NCBI GenBank assembly: GCA_032622095.1
Contig: CP136062.1
Span: 1,492,001-1,556,000, forward strand
DNA from: Siphonodentalium dalli
Lineage: Eukaryota; Mollusca; Scaphopoda; Gadilida; Siphonodentaliidae
Length of the DNA stretch: 64,000 bases
Reading direction: 5' to 3'
Shown: piece by piece, positions 12,398 through 27,800 of the stretch
How the letters are laid out: each line of letters opens with the position of its first letter
Numbering within the stretch: position 1 is the stretch's first letter
Translations under genes and position numbers: made by a program
Notes under the pieces: generated by a model
Told to the model about the DNA's origin: nothing
Seen by the model: only the letters and a program-made list of their open reading frames with translations
Databases searched by the model: none

Positions 12398-15300
12398 GGT
12401 TGAGAAATGTAGAAATTGTGGCTCCTTCTTTTTTTTCAAGTTTACAGAAAATGCACTATGAATTTAAATTCCTTCAACCAATCGTCACGTGTTTGGTGTC
12501 ATTCGATGGGGAATTTCTAGTACTTCTAAACGATTACCTACTTGTCGTATTATGTCGATAGAGGCGAGAGATATTCGAAAAGTATGAACAGAACAACATA
12601 CATATTGGCCTACATTATAAAATATCGGCACAATACCTCACCAAAACCCTGGTAAATATTATAGGGGCATTAAATACGAACACAATGACGCAAAAATTAA
12701 CTAGATATCTCAACAATTGGCCGAGATATGGCGACTTTTCTATCCACGTCACCAAATTTCGAGGCATGGGTGGAGGTCACACCAGAACGTCCAAACTGAA
12801 CACAGAAATGTCAATAAACCATACTATCGACATACCAATCAATTTCGCGCGATTCCCTTATTATACTTCCATATTTTAATATGGAAGTATATTGTTATTC
12901 AATTTATTATTTTTTTCCATTATTATTATTCTTAGCAATTTTGTAACTCTTATATCTCTGGAAGTACAATATAGAGAGATCTTGAATTTCGTACGTATAT
13001 AGACCTATAATAATTCTAGGTCAATAGACTATATAGGATATTGTCCGCCCTTGATTTACAGAGTTATCTCCCCTTTTGTGAAAAAATGGGGATGCTGTAT
13101 CTCGAAAAGTATGAGCAGCAGAGACTCCAAATTTGGACCATATGTACAACTCAGTATGCCCTATTGGGTGAATGCATTACAATTTATGTCCGCGCTTTCG
13201 CCACAGAGTTGTCGCCCATGGTTCGCAAAACTCGATTTATTTCATATCCTGTGTCTGGCTATGGCATGCAAGGTATCCAGCTTTGAGATCTGCTATGCAG
13301 TTAATCATTAGCAACTTGATACGAAAAAAAGTTTTGAACAGGGACGGACTTATATTTTTGGGGTTTGGGTGGGGGCAAAATTTTCGCAAATATTTTTGCG
13401 ATGATTTCAACTATTTTTACTGTCGTGTATCTATAAGACGTACTAATGATCCTCCTGAAAGAATTTTGTAAATCGGTTGAGAAATGTCCAAGTTACAGAC
13501 CATCGAAAATTGTATTCATACATCAATTGAGGAAAAAGTGCTTTTGACTCTATCTCCTCCTAGACGACGCACATAAACTGGATTTGGTTTATGTGAGCGT
13601 CTTATCCATAGAGAGAAGATGAAATGGTGAAATTTTGACCAAGATCCAATAAAATTTGTCCGCACTAGGGAGGGGTCAAAATTTGTCAATTTTTTTTGGT
13701 CGCTGATTTGAACCAAAATTGTTGTAAAGTATCTATAAGATGTACTGAGTGTCATTATGAGTGAATTTTATGAATCGGTTGAGAAATGTAGAAATTGTGG
13801 CTCCTTCTTTTTTTTCAAGTTTACAGAAAATGCACTATGAATTTAAATTCCTTCAACCAATCGTCACGTGTTTGGTGTCATTCGATGGGGAATTTCTAGT
13901 ACTTCTAAACGATTACCTACTTGTCGTATTATGTCGATAGAGGCGAGAGATATTCGAAAAGTATGAACAGAACAACATACATATTGGCCTACATTATAAA
14001 ATATCGGCACAATACCTCACCAAAACCCTGGTAAATATTATAGGGGCATTAAATACGAACACAATGACGCAAAAATTAACTAGATATCTCAACAATTGGC
14101 CGAGATATGGCGACTTTTCTATCCACGTCACCAAATTTCGAGGCATGGGTGGAGGTCACACCAGAACGTCCAAACTGAACACAGAAATGTCAATAAACCA
14201 TACTATCGACATACCAATCAATTTCGCGCGATTCCCTTATTATACTTCCATATTTTAATATGGAAGTATATTGTTATTCAATTTATTATTTTTTTCCATT
14301 ATTATTATTCTTAGCAATTTTGTAACTCTTATATCTCTGGAAGTACAATATAGAGAGATCTGGAATTTCGTACGTATATAGACCTATAATAATTCTAGGT
14401 CAATAGACTATATAGGATATTGTCCGCCCTTGATTTACAGAGTTATCTCCCCTTTTGTGAAAAAATGGGGATGCTGTATCTCGAAAAGTATGAGCAGCAG
14501 AGACTCCAAATTTGGACCATATGTACAACTCAGTATGCCCTATTGGGTGAATGCATTACAATTTATGTCCGCGCTTTCGCCACAGAGTTGTCGCCCATGG
14601 TTCGCAAAACTCGATTTATTTCATATCCTGTGTCTGGCTATGGCATGCAAGGTATCCAGCTTTGAGATCTGCTATGCAGTTAATCATTAGCAACTTGATA
14701 CGAAAAAAAGTTTTGAACAGGGACGGACTTATATTTTTGGGGTTTGGGTGGGGGCAAAATTTTCGCAAATATTTTTGCGATGATTTCAACTATTTTTACT
14801 GTCGTGTATCTATAAGACGTACTAATGATCCTCCTGAAAGAATTTTGTAAATCGGTTGAGAAATGTCCAAGTTACAGACCATCGAAAATTGTATTCATAC
14901 ATCAATTGAGGAAAAAGTGCTTTTGACTCTATCTCCTCCTAGACGACGCACATAAACTGGATTTGGTTTATGTGAGCGTCTTATCCATAGAGAGAAGATG
15001 AAATGGTGAAATTTTGACCAAGATCCAATAAAATTTGTCCGCACTAGGGAGGGGTCAAAATTTGTCAATTTTTTTTGGTCGCTGATTTGAACCAAAATTG
15101 TTGTAAAGTATCTATAAGATGTACTGAGTGTCATTATGAGTGAATTTTATGAATCGGTTGAGAAATGTAGAAATTGTGGCTCCTTCTTTTTTTTCAAGTT
15201 TACAGAAAATGCACTATGAATTTAAATTCCTTCAACCAATCGTCACGTGTTTGGTGTCATTCGATGGGGAATTTCTAGTACTTCTAAACGATTACCTACT

Positions 15301-18300
15301 TGTCGTATTATGTCGATAGAGGCGAGAGATATTCGAAAAGTATGAACAGAACAACATACATATTGGCCTACATTATAAAATATCGGCACAATACCTCACC
15401 AAAACCCTGGTAAATATTATAGGGGCATTAAATACGAACACAATGACGCAAAAATTAACTAGATATCTCAACAATTGGCCGAGATATGGCGACTTTTCTA
15501 TCCACGTCACCAAATTTCGAGGCATGGGTGGAGGTCACACCAGAACGTCCAAACTGAACACAGAAATGTCAATAAACCATACTATCGACATACCAATCAA
15601 TTTCGCGCGATTCCCTTATTATACTTCCATATTTTAATATGGAAGTATATTGTTATTCAATTTATTATTTTTTTCCATTATTATTATTCTTAGCAATTTT
15701 GTAACTCTTATATCTCTGGAAGTACAATATAGAGAGATCTGGAATTTCGTACGTATATAGACCTATAATAATTCTAGGTCAATAGACTATATAGGATATT
15801 GTCCGCCCTTGATTTACAGAGTTATCTCCCCTTTTGTGAAAAAATGGGGATGCTGTATCTCGAAAAGTATGAGCAGCAGAGACTCCAAATTTGGACCATA
15901 TGTACAACTCAGTATGCCCTATTGGGTGAATGCATTACAATTTATGTCCGCGCTTTCGCCACAGAGTTGTCGCCCATGGTTCGCAAAACTCGATTTATTT
16001 CATATCCTGTGTCTGGCTATGGCATGCAAGGTATCCAGCTTTGAGATCTGCTATGCAGTTAATCATTAGCAACTTGATACGAAAAAAAGTTTTGAACAGG
16101 GACGGACTTATATTTTTGGGGTTTGGGTGGGGGCAAAATTTTCGCAAATATTTTTGCGATGATTTCAACTATTTTTACTGTCGTGTATCTATAAGACGTA
16201 CTAATGATCCTCCTGAAAGAATTTTGTAAATCGGTTGAGAAATGTCCAAGTTACAGACCATCGAAAATTGTATTCATACATCAATTGAGGAAAAAGTGCT
16301 TTTGACTCTATCTCCTCCTAGACGACGCACATAAACTGGATTTGGTTTATGTGAGCGTCTTATCCATAGAGAGAAGATGAAATGGTGAAATTTTGACCAA
16401 GATCCAATAAAATTTGTCCGCACTAGGGAGGGGTCAAAATTTGTCAATTTTTTTTGGTCGCTGATTTGAACCAAAATTGTTGTAAAGTATCTATAAGATG
16501 TACTGAGTGTCATTATGAGTGAATTTTATGAATCGGTTGAGAAATGTAGAAATTGTGGCTCCTTCTTTTTTTTCAAGTTTACAGAAAATGCACTATGAAT
16601 TTAAATTCCTTCAACCAATCGTCACGTGTTTGGTGTCATTCGATGGGGAATTTCTAGTACGTCTAAACGATTACCTACTTGTCGTATTATGTCGATAGAG
16701 GCGAGAGATATTCGAAAAGTATGATCAGAACAACATACATATTGGCCTACATTATAAAATATCGGCACAATACCTCACCAAAACCCTGGTAAATATTATA
16801 GGGGCATTAAATACGAACACAATGACGCAAAAATTAACTAGATATCTCAACAATTGGCCGAGATATGGCGACTTTTCTATCCACGTCACCAAATTTCGAG
16901 GCATGGGTGGAGGTCACACCAGAACGTTCAAACTGAACACAGAAATGTCAATAAACCATACTATCGACATACCAATCAATTTCGCGCGATTCCCTTATTA
17001 TACTTCCATATTTTAATATGGAAGTATATTGTTATTCAATTTATTATTTTTTTCCATTATTATTATTCTTAGCAATTTTGTAACTCTTATATCTCTGGAA
17101 GTACAATATATAGAGATCTGGAATTTCGTACGTATATAGACCTATAATAATTCTAGGTCAATAGACTATATAGGATATTGTCCGCCCTTGATTTACAGAG
17201 TTATCTCCCCTTTTGTGAAAAAATGGGGATGCTGTATCTCGAAAAGTATGAGCAGCAGAGACTCCAAATTTGGACCATATGTACAACTCAGTATGCCCTA
17301 TTGGTTGAATGCATTACAATTTATGTCCGCGCTTTCGCCACAGAGTTGTCTCCCATGGTTCGCAAAACTCGATTTATTTCATATCCTGTGTCTGGCTATG
17401 GCATGCAAGGTATCCAGCTTTGAGATCTGCTATGCAGTTAATCATTAGCAACTTGATACGAAAAAAAGTTTTGAACAGGGACGGACTTATATTTTTGGGG
17501 TTTGGGTGGGGGCAAAATTTTCGCAAATATTTTTGCGATGATTTCAACTATTTTTACTGTCGTGTATCTATAAGACGTACTAATGATCCTCCTGAAAGAA
17601 TTTTGTAAATCGGTTGAGAAATGTCCAAGTTACAGACCATCGAAAATTGTATTCATACATCAATTGAGGAAAAAGTGCTTTTGACTCTATCTCCTCCTAG
17701 ACGACGCACATAAACTGGATTTGGTTTATGTGAGCGTCTTATCCATAGAGAGAAGATGAAATGGTGAAATTTTGACCAAGATCCAATAAAATTTGTCCGC
17801 ACTAGGGAGGGGTCAAAATTTGTCAATTTTTTTTGGTCGCTGATTTGAACCAAAATTGTTGTAAAGTATCTATAAGATGTACTGAGTGTCATTATGAGTG
17901 AATTTTATGAATCGGTTGAGAAATGTAGAAATTGTGGCTCCTTCTTTTTTTTCAAGTTTACAGAAAATGCACTATGAATTTAAATTCCTTCAACCAATCG
18001 TCACGTGTTTGGTGTCATTCGATGGGGAATTTCTAGTACTTCTAAACGATTACCTACTTGTCGTATTATGTCGATAGAGGCGAGAGATATTCGAAAAGTA
18101 TAAACAGAACAACATACATATTGGCCTACATTATAAAATATCGACACAATACCTCACCAAAACCCTGGTAAATATTATAGGGGCATTAAATACGAACACA
18201 ATGACGCAAAAATTAACTAGATATCTCAACAATTGGCCGAGATATGGCGACTTTTCTATCCACGTCACCAAATTTCGAGGCATGGGTGGAGGTCACACCA

Positions 18301-20671
18301 GAACGTTCAAACTGAACACAGAAATGTCAATAAACCATACTATCGACATACCAATCAATTTCGCGCGATTCCCTTATTATACTTCCATATTTTAATATGG
18401 AAGTATATTGTTATTCAATTTATTATTTTTTTCCATTATTATTATTCTTAGCAATTTTGTAACTCTTATATCTCTGGAAGTACAAAATATAGAGATCTGG
18501 AATTTCGTACGTATATAGACCTATAATAATTCTAGGTCAATAGACTATATAGGATATTGTCCGCCCTTGATTTACAGAGTTATCTCCCCTTTTGTGAAAA
18601 AATGGGGATGCTGTATCTCGAAAAGTATGAGCAGCAGAGACTCCAAATTTGGACCATATGTACAACTCAGTATGCCCTATTGGTTGAATGCATTACAATT
18701 TATGTCCGCGCTTTCGCCACAGAGTTGTCGCCCATGGTTCGCAAAACTCGATTTATTTCATATCCTGTGTCTGGCTATGGCATGCAAGGTATCCAGCTTT
18801 GAGATCTTCTATGCAGTTAATCATTAGCAACTTGATACGAAAAAAAGTTTTGAACAGGGACGGACTTATATTTTTGGGGTTTGGGTGGGGGCAAAATTTT
18901 CGCAAATATTTTTGCGATGATTTCAACTATTTTTACTGTCGTGTATCTATAAGACGTACTAATGATCCTCCTGAAAGAATTTTGTAAATCGGTTGAGAAA
19001 TGTCCAAGTTACAGACCATCGAAAATTGTATTCATACATCAATTGAGGAAAAAGTGCTTTTGACTCTATCTCCTCCTAGACGACGCACATAAACTGGATT
19101 TGGTTTATGTGAGCGTCTTATCCATAGAGAGAAGATGAAATGGTGAAATTTTGACCAAGATCCAATAAAATTTGTCCGCACTAGGGAGGGGTCAAAATTT
19201 GTCAATTTTTTTTGGTCGCTGATTTGAACCAAAATTGTTGTAAAGTATCTATAAGATGTACTGAGTGTCATTATGAGTGAATTTTATGAATCGGTTGAGA
19301 AATGTAGAAATTGTGGCTCCTTCTTTTTTTTCAAGTTTACAGAAAATGCACTATGAATTTAAATTCCTTCAACCAATCGTCACGTGTTTGGTGTCATTCG
19401 ATGGGGAATTTCTAGTACTTCTAAACGATTACCTACTTGTCGTATTATGTCGATAGAGGCGAGAGATATTCGAAAAGTATAAACAGAACAACATACATAT
19501 TGGCCTACATTATAAAATATCGACACAATACCTCACCAAAACCCTGGTAAATATTATAGGGGCATTAAATACGAACACAATGACGCAAAAATTAACTAGA
19601 TATCTCAACAATTGGCCGAGATATGGCGACTTTTCTATCCACGTCACCAAATTTCGAGGCATGGGTGGAGGTCACACCAGAACGTTCAAACTGAACACAG
19701 AAATGTCAATAAACCATACTATCGACATACCAATCAATTTCGCGCGATTCCCTTATTATACTTCCATATTTTAATATGGAAGTATATTGTTATTCAATTT
19801 ATTATTTTTTTCCATTATTATTATTCTTAGCAATTTTGTAACTCTTATATCTCTGGAAGTACAAAATATAGAGATCTGGAATTTCGTACGTATATAGACC
19901 TATAATAATTCTAGGTCAATAGACTATATAGGATATTGTCCGCCCTTGATTTACAGAGTTATCTCCCCTTTTGTGAAAAAATGGGGATGCTGTATCTCGA
20001 AAAGTATGAGCAGCAGAGACTCCAAATTTGGACCATATGTACAACTCAGTATGCCCTATTGGGTGAATGCATTACAATTTATGTCCGCGCTTTCGCCACA
20101 GAGTTGTCGCCCATGGTTCGCAAAACTCGATTTATTTCATATCCTGTGTCTGGCTATGGCATGCAAGGTATCCAGCTTTGAGATCTTCTATGCAGTTAAT
20201 CATTAGCAACTTGATACGAAAAAAAGTTTTGAACAGGGACGGACTTATATTTTTGGGGTTTGGGTGGGGGCAAAATTTTCGCAAATATTTTTGCGATGAT
20301 TTCAACTATTTTTACTGTCGTGTATCTATAAGACGTACTAATGATCCTCCTGAAAGAATTTTGTAAATCGGTTGAGAAATGTCCAAGTTACAGACCATCG
20401 AAAATTGTATTCATACATCAATTGAGGAAAAAGTGCTTTTGACTCTATCTCCTCCTAGACGACGCACATAAACTGGATTTGGTTTATGTGAGCGTCTTAT
20501 CCATAGAGAGAAGATGAAATGGTGAAATTTTGACCAAGATCCAATAAAATTTGTCCGCACTAGGGAGGGGTCAAAATTTGTCAATTTTTTTTGGTCGCTG
20601 ATTTGAACCAAAATTGTTGTAAAGTATCTATAAGATGTACTGAGTGTCATTATGAGTGAATTTTATGAATC

Positions 20672-23600
20672 GGTTGAGAAATGTAGAAATTGTGGCTCCT
20701 TCTTTTTTTTCAAGTTTACAGAAAATGCACTATGAATTTAAATTCCTTCAACCAATCGTCACGTGTTTGGTGTCATTCGATGGGGAATTTCTAGTATTTC
20801 TAAACGATTACCTACTTGTCGTATTATGTCGATAGAGGCGAGAGATATTCGAAAAGTATAAACAGAACAACATACATATTGGCCTACATTATAAAATATC
20901 GGCACAATACCTCACCAAAACCCTGGTAAATATTATAGGGGCATTAAATACGAACACAATGACGCAAAAATTAACTAGATATCTCAACAATTGGCCGAGA
21001 TATGGCGACTTTTCTATCCACGTCACCAAATTTCGAGGCATGGGTGGAGGTCACACCAGAACGTTCAAACTGAACACAGAAATGTCAATAAACCATACTA
21101 TCGACATACCAATCAATTTCGCGCGATTCCCTTATTATACTTCCATATTTTAATATGGAAGTATATTGTTATTCAATTTATTATTTTTTTCCATTATTAT
21201 TATTCTTAGCAATTTTGTAACTCTTATATCTCTGGAAGTACAATATATAGAGATCTGGAATTTCGTACGTATATAGACCTATAATAATTCTAGGTCAATA
21301 GACTATATAGGATATTGTCCGCCCTTGATTTACAGAGTTATCTCCCCTTTTGTGAAAAAATGGGGATGCTGTATCTCGAAAAGTATGAGCAGCAGAGACT
21401 CCAAATTTGGACCATATGTACAACTCAGTATGCCCTATTGGGTGAATGCATTACAATTTATGTCCGCGCTTTCGCCACAGAGTTGTCGCCCATGGTTCGC
21501 AAAACTCGATTTATTTCATATCCTGTGTCTGGCTATGGCATGCAAGGCATCCAGCTTTGAGATCTTCTATGCAGTTAATCATTAGCAACTTGATACGAAA
21601 AAAAGTTTTGAACAGGGACGGACTTATATTTTTGGGGTTTGGGTGGGGGCAAAATTTTCGCAAATATTTTTGCGATGATTTCAACTATTTTTACTGTCGT
21701 GTATCTATAAGACGTACTAATGATCCTCCTGAAAGAATTTTGTAAATCGGTTGAGAAATGTCCAAGTTACAGACCATCGAAAATTGTATTCATACATCAA
21801 TTGAGGAAAAAGTGCTTTTGACTCTATCTCCTCCTAGACGACGCACATAAACTGGATTTGGTTTATGTGAGCGTCTTATCCATAGAGAGAAGATGAAATG
21901 GTGAAATTTTGACCAAGATCCAATAAAATTTGTCCGCACTAGGGAGGGGTCAAAATTTGTCAATTTTTTTTAGTCGCTGATTTGAACCAAAATTGTTGTA
22001 AAGTATCTATAAGATGTACTGAGTGTCATTATGAGTGAATTTTATGAATCGGTTGAGAAATGTAGAAATTGTGGCTCCTTCTTTTTTTTCAAGTTTACAG
22101 AAAATGCACTATGAATTTAAATTCCTTCAACCAATCGTCACGTGTTTGGTGTCATTCGATGGGGAATTTCTAGTACTTCTAAACGATTACCTACTTGTCG
22201 TATTATGTCGATAGAGGCGAGAGATATTCGAAAAGTATGAACAGAACAACATACATATTGGCCTACATTATAAAATATCGGCACAATACCTCACCAAAAC
22301 CCTGGTAAATATTATAGGGGCATTAAATACGAACACAATGACGCAAAAATTAACTAGATATCTCAACAATTGGCCGAGATATGGCGACTTTTCTATCCAC
22401 GTCACCAAATTTCGAGGCATGGGTGGAGGTCACACCAGAACGTTCAAACTGAACACAGAAATGTCAATAAACCATACTATCGACATACCAATCAATTTCG
22501 CGCGATTCCCTTGTTATACTTCCATATTTTAATATGGAAGTATATTGTTATTCAATTTATTATTTTTTTCCATTATTATTATTCTTAGCAATTTTGTAAC
22601 TCTTATATCTCTGGAAGTACAATATATAGAGATCTGGAATTTCGTACGTATATAGACCTATAATAATTCTAGGTCAATAGACTATATAGGATATTGTCCG
22701 CCCTTGATTTACAGAGTTATCTCCCCTTTTGTGAAAAAATGGGGATGCTGTATCTCGAAAAGTATGAGCAGCAGAGACTCCAAATTTGGACCATATGTAC
22801 AACTCAGTATGCCCTATTGGGTGAATGCATCACAATTTATGTCCGCGCTTTCGCCACAGAGTTGTCGCCCATGGTTCGCAAAACTCGATTTATTTCATAT
22901 CCTGTGTCTGGCTATGGCATGCAAGGTATCCAGCTTTGAGATCTTCTATGCAGTTAATCATTAGCAACTTGATACGAAAAAAAGTTTTGAACAGGGACGG
23001 ACTTATATTTTTGGGGTTTGGGTGGGGGCAAAATTTTCGCAAATATTTTTGCGATGATTTCAACTATTTTTACTGTCGTGTATCTATAAGACGTACTAAT
23101 GATCCTCCTGAAAGAATTTTGTAAATCGGTTGAGAAATGTCCAAGTTACAGACCATCGAAAATTGTATTCATACATCAATTGAGGAAAAAGTGCTTTTGA
23201 CTCTATCTCCTCCTAGACGACGCACATAAACTGGATTTGGTTTATGTGAGCGTCTTATCCATAGAGAGAAGATGAAATGGTGAAATTTTGACCAAGATCC
23301 AATAAAATTTGTCCGCACTAGGGAGGGGTCAAAATTTGTCAATTTTTTTTGGTCGCTGATTTGAACCAAAATTGTTGTAAAGTATCTATAAGATGTACTG
23401 AGTGTCATTATGAGTGAATTTTATGAATCGGTTGAGAAATGTAGAAATTGTGGCTCCTTCTTTTTTTTCAAGTTTACAGAAAATGCACTATGAATTTAAA
23501 TTCCTTCAACCAATCGTCACGTGTTTGGTGTCATTCGATGGGGAATTTCTAGTATTTCTAAACGATTACCTACTTGTCGTATTATGTCGATAGAGGCGAG

Positions 23601-24808
23601 AGATATTCGAAAAGTATAAACAGAACAACATACATATTGGCCTACATTATAAAATATCGGCACAATACCTCACCAAAACCCTGGTAAATATTATAGGGGC
23701 ATTAAATACGAACACAATGACGCAAAAATTAACTAGATATCTCAACAATTGGCCGAGATATGGCGACTTTTCTATCCACGTCACCAAATTTCGAGGCATG
23801 GGTGGAGGTCACACCAGAACGTTCAAACTGAACACAGAAATGTCAATAAACCATACTATCGACATACCAATCAATTTCGCGCGATTCCCTTATTATACTT
23901 CCATATTTTAATATGGAAGTATATTGTTATTCAATTTATTATTTTTTTCCATTATTATTATTCTTAGCAATTTTGTAACTCTTATATCTCTGGAAGTACA
24001 ATATATAGAGATCTGGAATTTCGTACGTATATAGACCTATAATAATTCTAGGTCAATAGACTATATAGGATATTGTCCGCCCTTGATTTACAGAGTTATC
24101 TCCCCTTTTGTGAAAAAATGGGGATGCTGTATCTCGAAAAGTATGAGCAGCAGAGACTCCAAATTTGGACCATATGTACAACTCAGTATGCCCTATTGGG
24201 TGAATGCATTACAATTTATGTCCGCGCTTTCGCCACAGAGTTGTCGCCCATGGTTCGCAAAACTCGATTTATTTCATATCCTGTGTCTGGCTATGGCATG
24301 CAAGGCATCCAGCTTTGAGATCTTCTATGCAGTTAATCATTAGCAACTTGATACGAAAAAAAGTTTTGAACAGGGACGGACTTATATTTTTGGGGTTTGG
24401 GTGGGGGCAAAATTTTCGCAAATATTTTTGCGATGATTTCAACTATTTTTACTGTCGTGTATCTATAAGACGTACTAATGATCCTCCTGAAAGAATTTTG
24501 TAAATCGGTTGAGAAATGTCCAAGTTACAGACCATCGAAAATTGTATTCATACATCAATTGAGGAAAAAGTGCTTTTGACTCTATCTCCTCCTAGACGAC
24601 GCACATAAACTGGATTTGGTTTATGTGAGCGTCTTATCCATAGAGAGAAGATGAAATGGTGAAATTTTGACCAAGATCCAATAAAATTTGTCCGCACTAG
24701 GGAGGGGTCAAAATTTGTCAATTTTTTTTAGTCGCTGATTTGAACCAAAATTGTTGTAAAGTATCTATAAGATGTACTGAGTGTCATTATGAGTGAATTT
24801 TATGAATC
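20672..24808 (+). repeat. Satellite units 16-18, two-unit register
   Basis: Units 16 and 18 share TAGTATTTCT (about 20794 and 23551), CAAGGCATCC (about 21543 and 24301) and TTTTAGTCGCTG (about 21968 and 24726). Unit 17 between them lacks all three. They therefore alternate with a 2758-bp period. Confidence 0.88.
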
Positions 24809-27800
24809 GGTTGAGAAATGTAGAAATTGTGGCTCCTTCTTTTTTTTCAAGTTTACAGAAAATGCACTATGAATTTAAATTCCTTCAACCAATCGTCACG
24901 TGTTTGGTGTCATTCGATGGGGAATTTCTAGTACTTCTAAACGATTACCTACTTGTCGTATTATGTCGATAGAGGCGAGAGATATTCGAAAAGTATGAAC
25001 AGAACAACATACATATTGGCCTACATTATAAAATATCGGCACAATACCTCACCAAAACCCTGGTAAATATTATAGGGGCATTAAATACGAACACAATGAC
25101 GCAAAAATTAACTAGATATCTCAACAATTGGCCGAGATATGGCGACTTTTCTATCCACGTCACCAAATTTCGAGGCATGGGTGGAGGTCACACCAGAACG
25201 TTCAAACTGAACACAGAAATGTCAATAAACCATACTATCGACATACCAATCAATTTCGCGCGATTCCCTTATTATACTTCCATATTTTAATATGGAAGTA
25301 TATTGTTATTCAAATTTTTTTTTTTTTCCATTATTATTATTCTTAGCAATTTTGTAACTCTTATATCTCTGGAAGTACAATATATAGAGATCTGGAATTT
25401 CGTACGTATATAGACCTATAATAATTCTAGGTCAATAGACTATATAGGATATTGTCCGCCCTTGATTTACAGAGTTATCTCCCCTTTTGTGAAAAAATGG
25501 GGATGCTGTATCTCGAAAAGTATGAGCAGCAGAGACTCCAAATTTGGACCATATGTACAACTCAGTATGCCCTATTGGGTGAATGCATTACAATTTATGT
25601 CCGCGCTTTCGCCACAGAGTTGTCGCCCATGGTTCGCAAAACTCGATTTATTTCATATCCTGTGTCTGGCTATGGCATGCAAGGTATCCAGCTTTGAAAT
25701 CTTCTATGCAGTTAATCATTAGCAACTTGATACGAAAAAAAGTTTTGAACAGGGACGGACTTATATTTTTGGGGTTTGGGTGGGGGCAAAATTTTCGCAA
25801 ATATTTTTGCGATGATTTCAACTATTTTTACTGTCGTGTATCTATAAGACGTACTAATGATCCTCCTGAAAGAATTTTGTAAATCGGTTGAGAAATGTCC
25901 AAGTTACAGACCATCGAAAATTGTATTCATACATCAATTGAGGAAAAAGTGCTTTTGACTCTATCTCCTCCTAGACGACGCACATAAACTGGATTTGGTT
26001 TATGTGAGCGTCTTATCCATAGAGAGAAGATGAAATGGTGAAATTTTGACCAAGATCCAATAAAATTTGTCCGCACTAGGGAGGGGTCAAAATTTGTCAA
26101 TTTTTTTTGGTCGCTGATTTGAACCAAAATTGTTGTAAAGTATCTATAAGATGTACTGAGTGTCATTATGTGTGAATTTTATGAATCGGTTGAGAAATGT
26201 AGAAATTGTGGCTCCTTCTTTTTTTTCAAGTTTACAGAAAATGCACTATGAATTTAAATTCCTTCAACCAATCGTCACGTGTTTGGTGTCATTCGATGGG
26301 GAATTTCTAGTACTTCTAAACGATTACCTACTTGTCGTATTATGTCGATAGAGGCGAGAGATATTCGAAAAGTATGAACAGAACAACATACATATTGGCC
26401 TACATTATAAAATATCGGCACAATACCTCACCAAAACCCTGGTAAATATTATAGGGGCATTAAATACGAACACAATGACGCAAAAATTAACTAGATATCT
26501 CAACAATTGGCCGAGATATGGCGACTTTTCTATCTACGTCACCAAATTTCGAGGCATGGGTGGAGGTCACACCAGAACGTTCAAACTGAACACAGAAATG
26601 TCAATAAACCATACTATCGACATACCAATCAATTTCGCGCGATTCCCTTATTATACTTCCATATTTTAATATGGAAGTATATTGTTATTCAATTTATTAT
26701 TTTTTTCCATTATTATTATTCTTAGCAATTTTGTAACTCTTATATCTCTGGAAGTACAAAATATAGAGCTCTGGAATTTCGTACGTATATAGACCTATAA
26801 TAATTCTAGGTCAATAGACTATATAGGATATTGTCCGCCCTTGATTTACAGAGTTATCTCCCCTTTTGTGAAAAAATGGGGATGCTGTATCTCGAAAAGT
26901 ATGAGCAGCAGAGACTCCAAATTTGGACCATATGTACAACTCAGTATGCCCTATTGGGTGAATGCATTACAATTTATGTCCGCGCTTTCGCCACAGAGTT
27001 GTCGCCCATGGTTCGCAAAACTCGATTTATTTCATATCCTGTGTCTGGCTATGGCATGCAAGGTATCCAGCTTTGAGATCTTCTATGCAGTTAATCATTA
27101 GCAACTTGATACGAAAAAAAGTTTTGAACAGGGACGGACTTATATTTTTGGGGTTTGGGTGGGGGCAAAATTTTCGCAAATATTTTTGCGATGATTTCAA
27201 CTATTTTTACTGTCGTGTATCTATAAGACGTACTAATGATCCTCCTGAAAGAATTTTGTAAATCGGTTGAGAAATGTCCAAGTTACAGACCATCGAAAAT
27301 TGTATTCATACATCAATTGAGGAAAAAGTGCTTTTGACTCTATCTCCTCCTAGACGACGCACATAATCTGGATTTGGTTTATGTGAGCGTCTTGTCCATA
27401 GAGAGAAGATGAAATGGTGAAATTTTGACCAAGATCCAATAAAATTTGTCCGCACTAGGGAGGGGTCAAAATTTGTCAATTTTTTTTGGTCGCTGATTTG
27501 AACCAAAATTGTTGTAAAGTATCTATAAGATGTACTGAGTGTCATTATGAGTGAATTTTATGAATCGGTTGAGAAATGTAGAAATTGTGGCTCCTTCTTT
27601 TTTTTCAAGTTTACAGAAAATGCACTATGAATTTAAATTCCTTCAACCAATCGTCACGTGTTTGGTGTCATTCGATGGGGAATTTCTAGTACTTCTAAAC
27701 GATTACCTACTTGTCGTATTATGTCGATAGAGGCGAGAGATATTCGAAAAGTATGAACAGAACAACATACATATTGGCCTACATTATAAAATATCGGCTC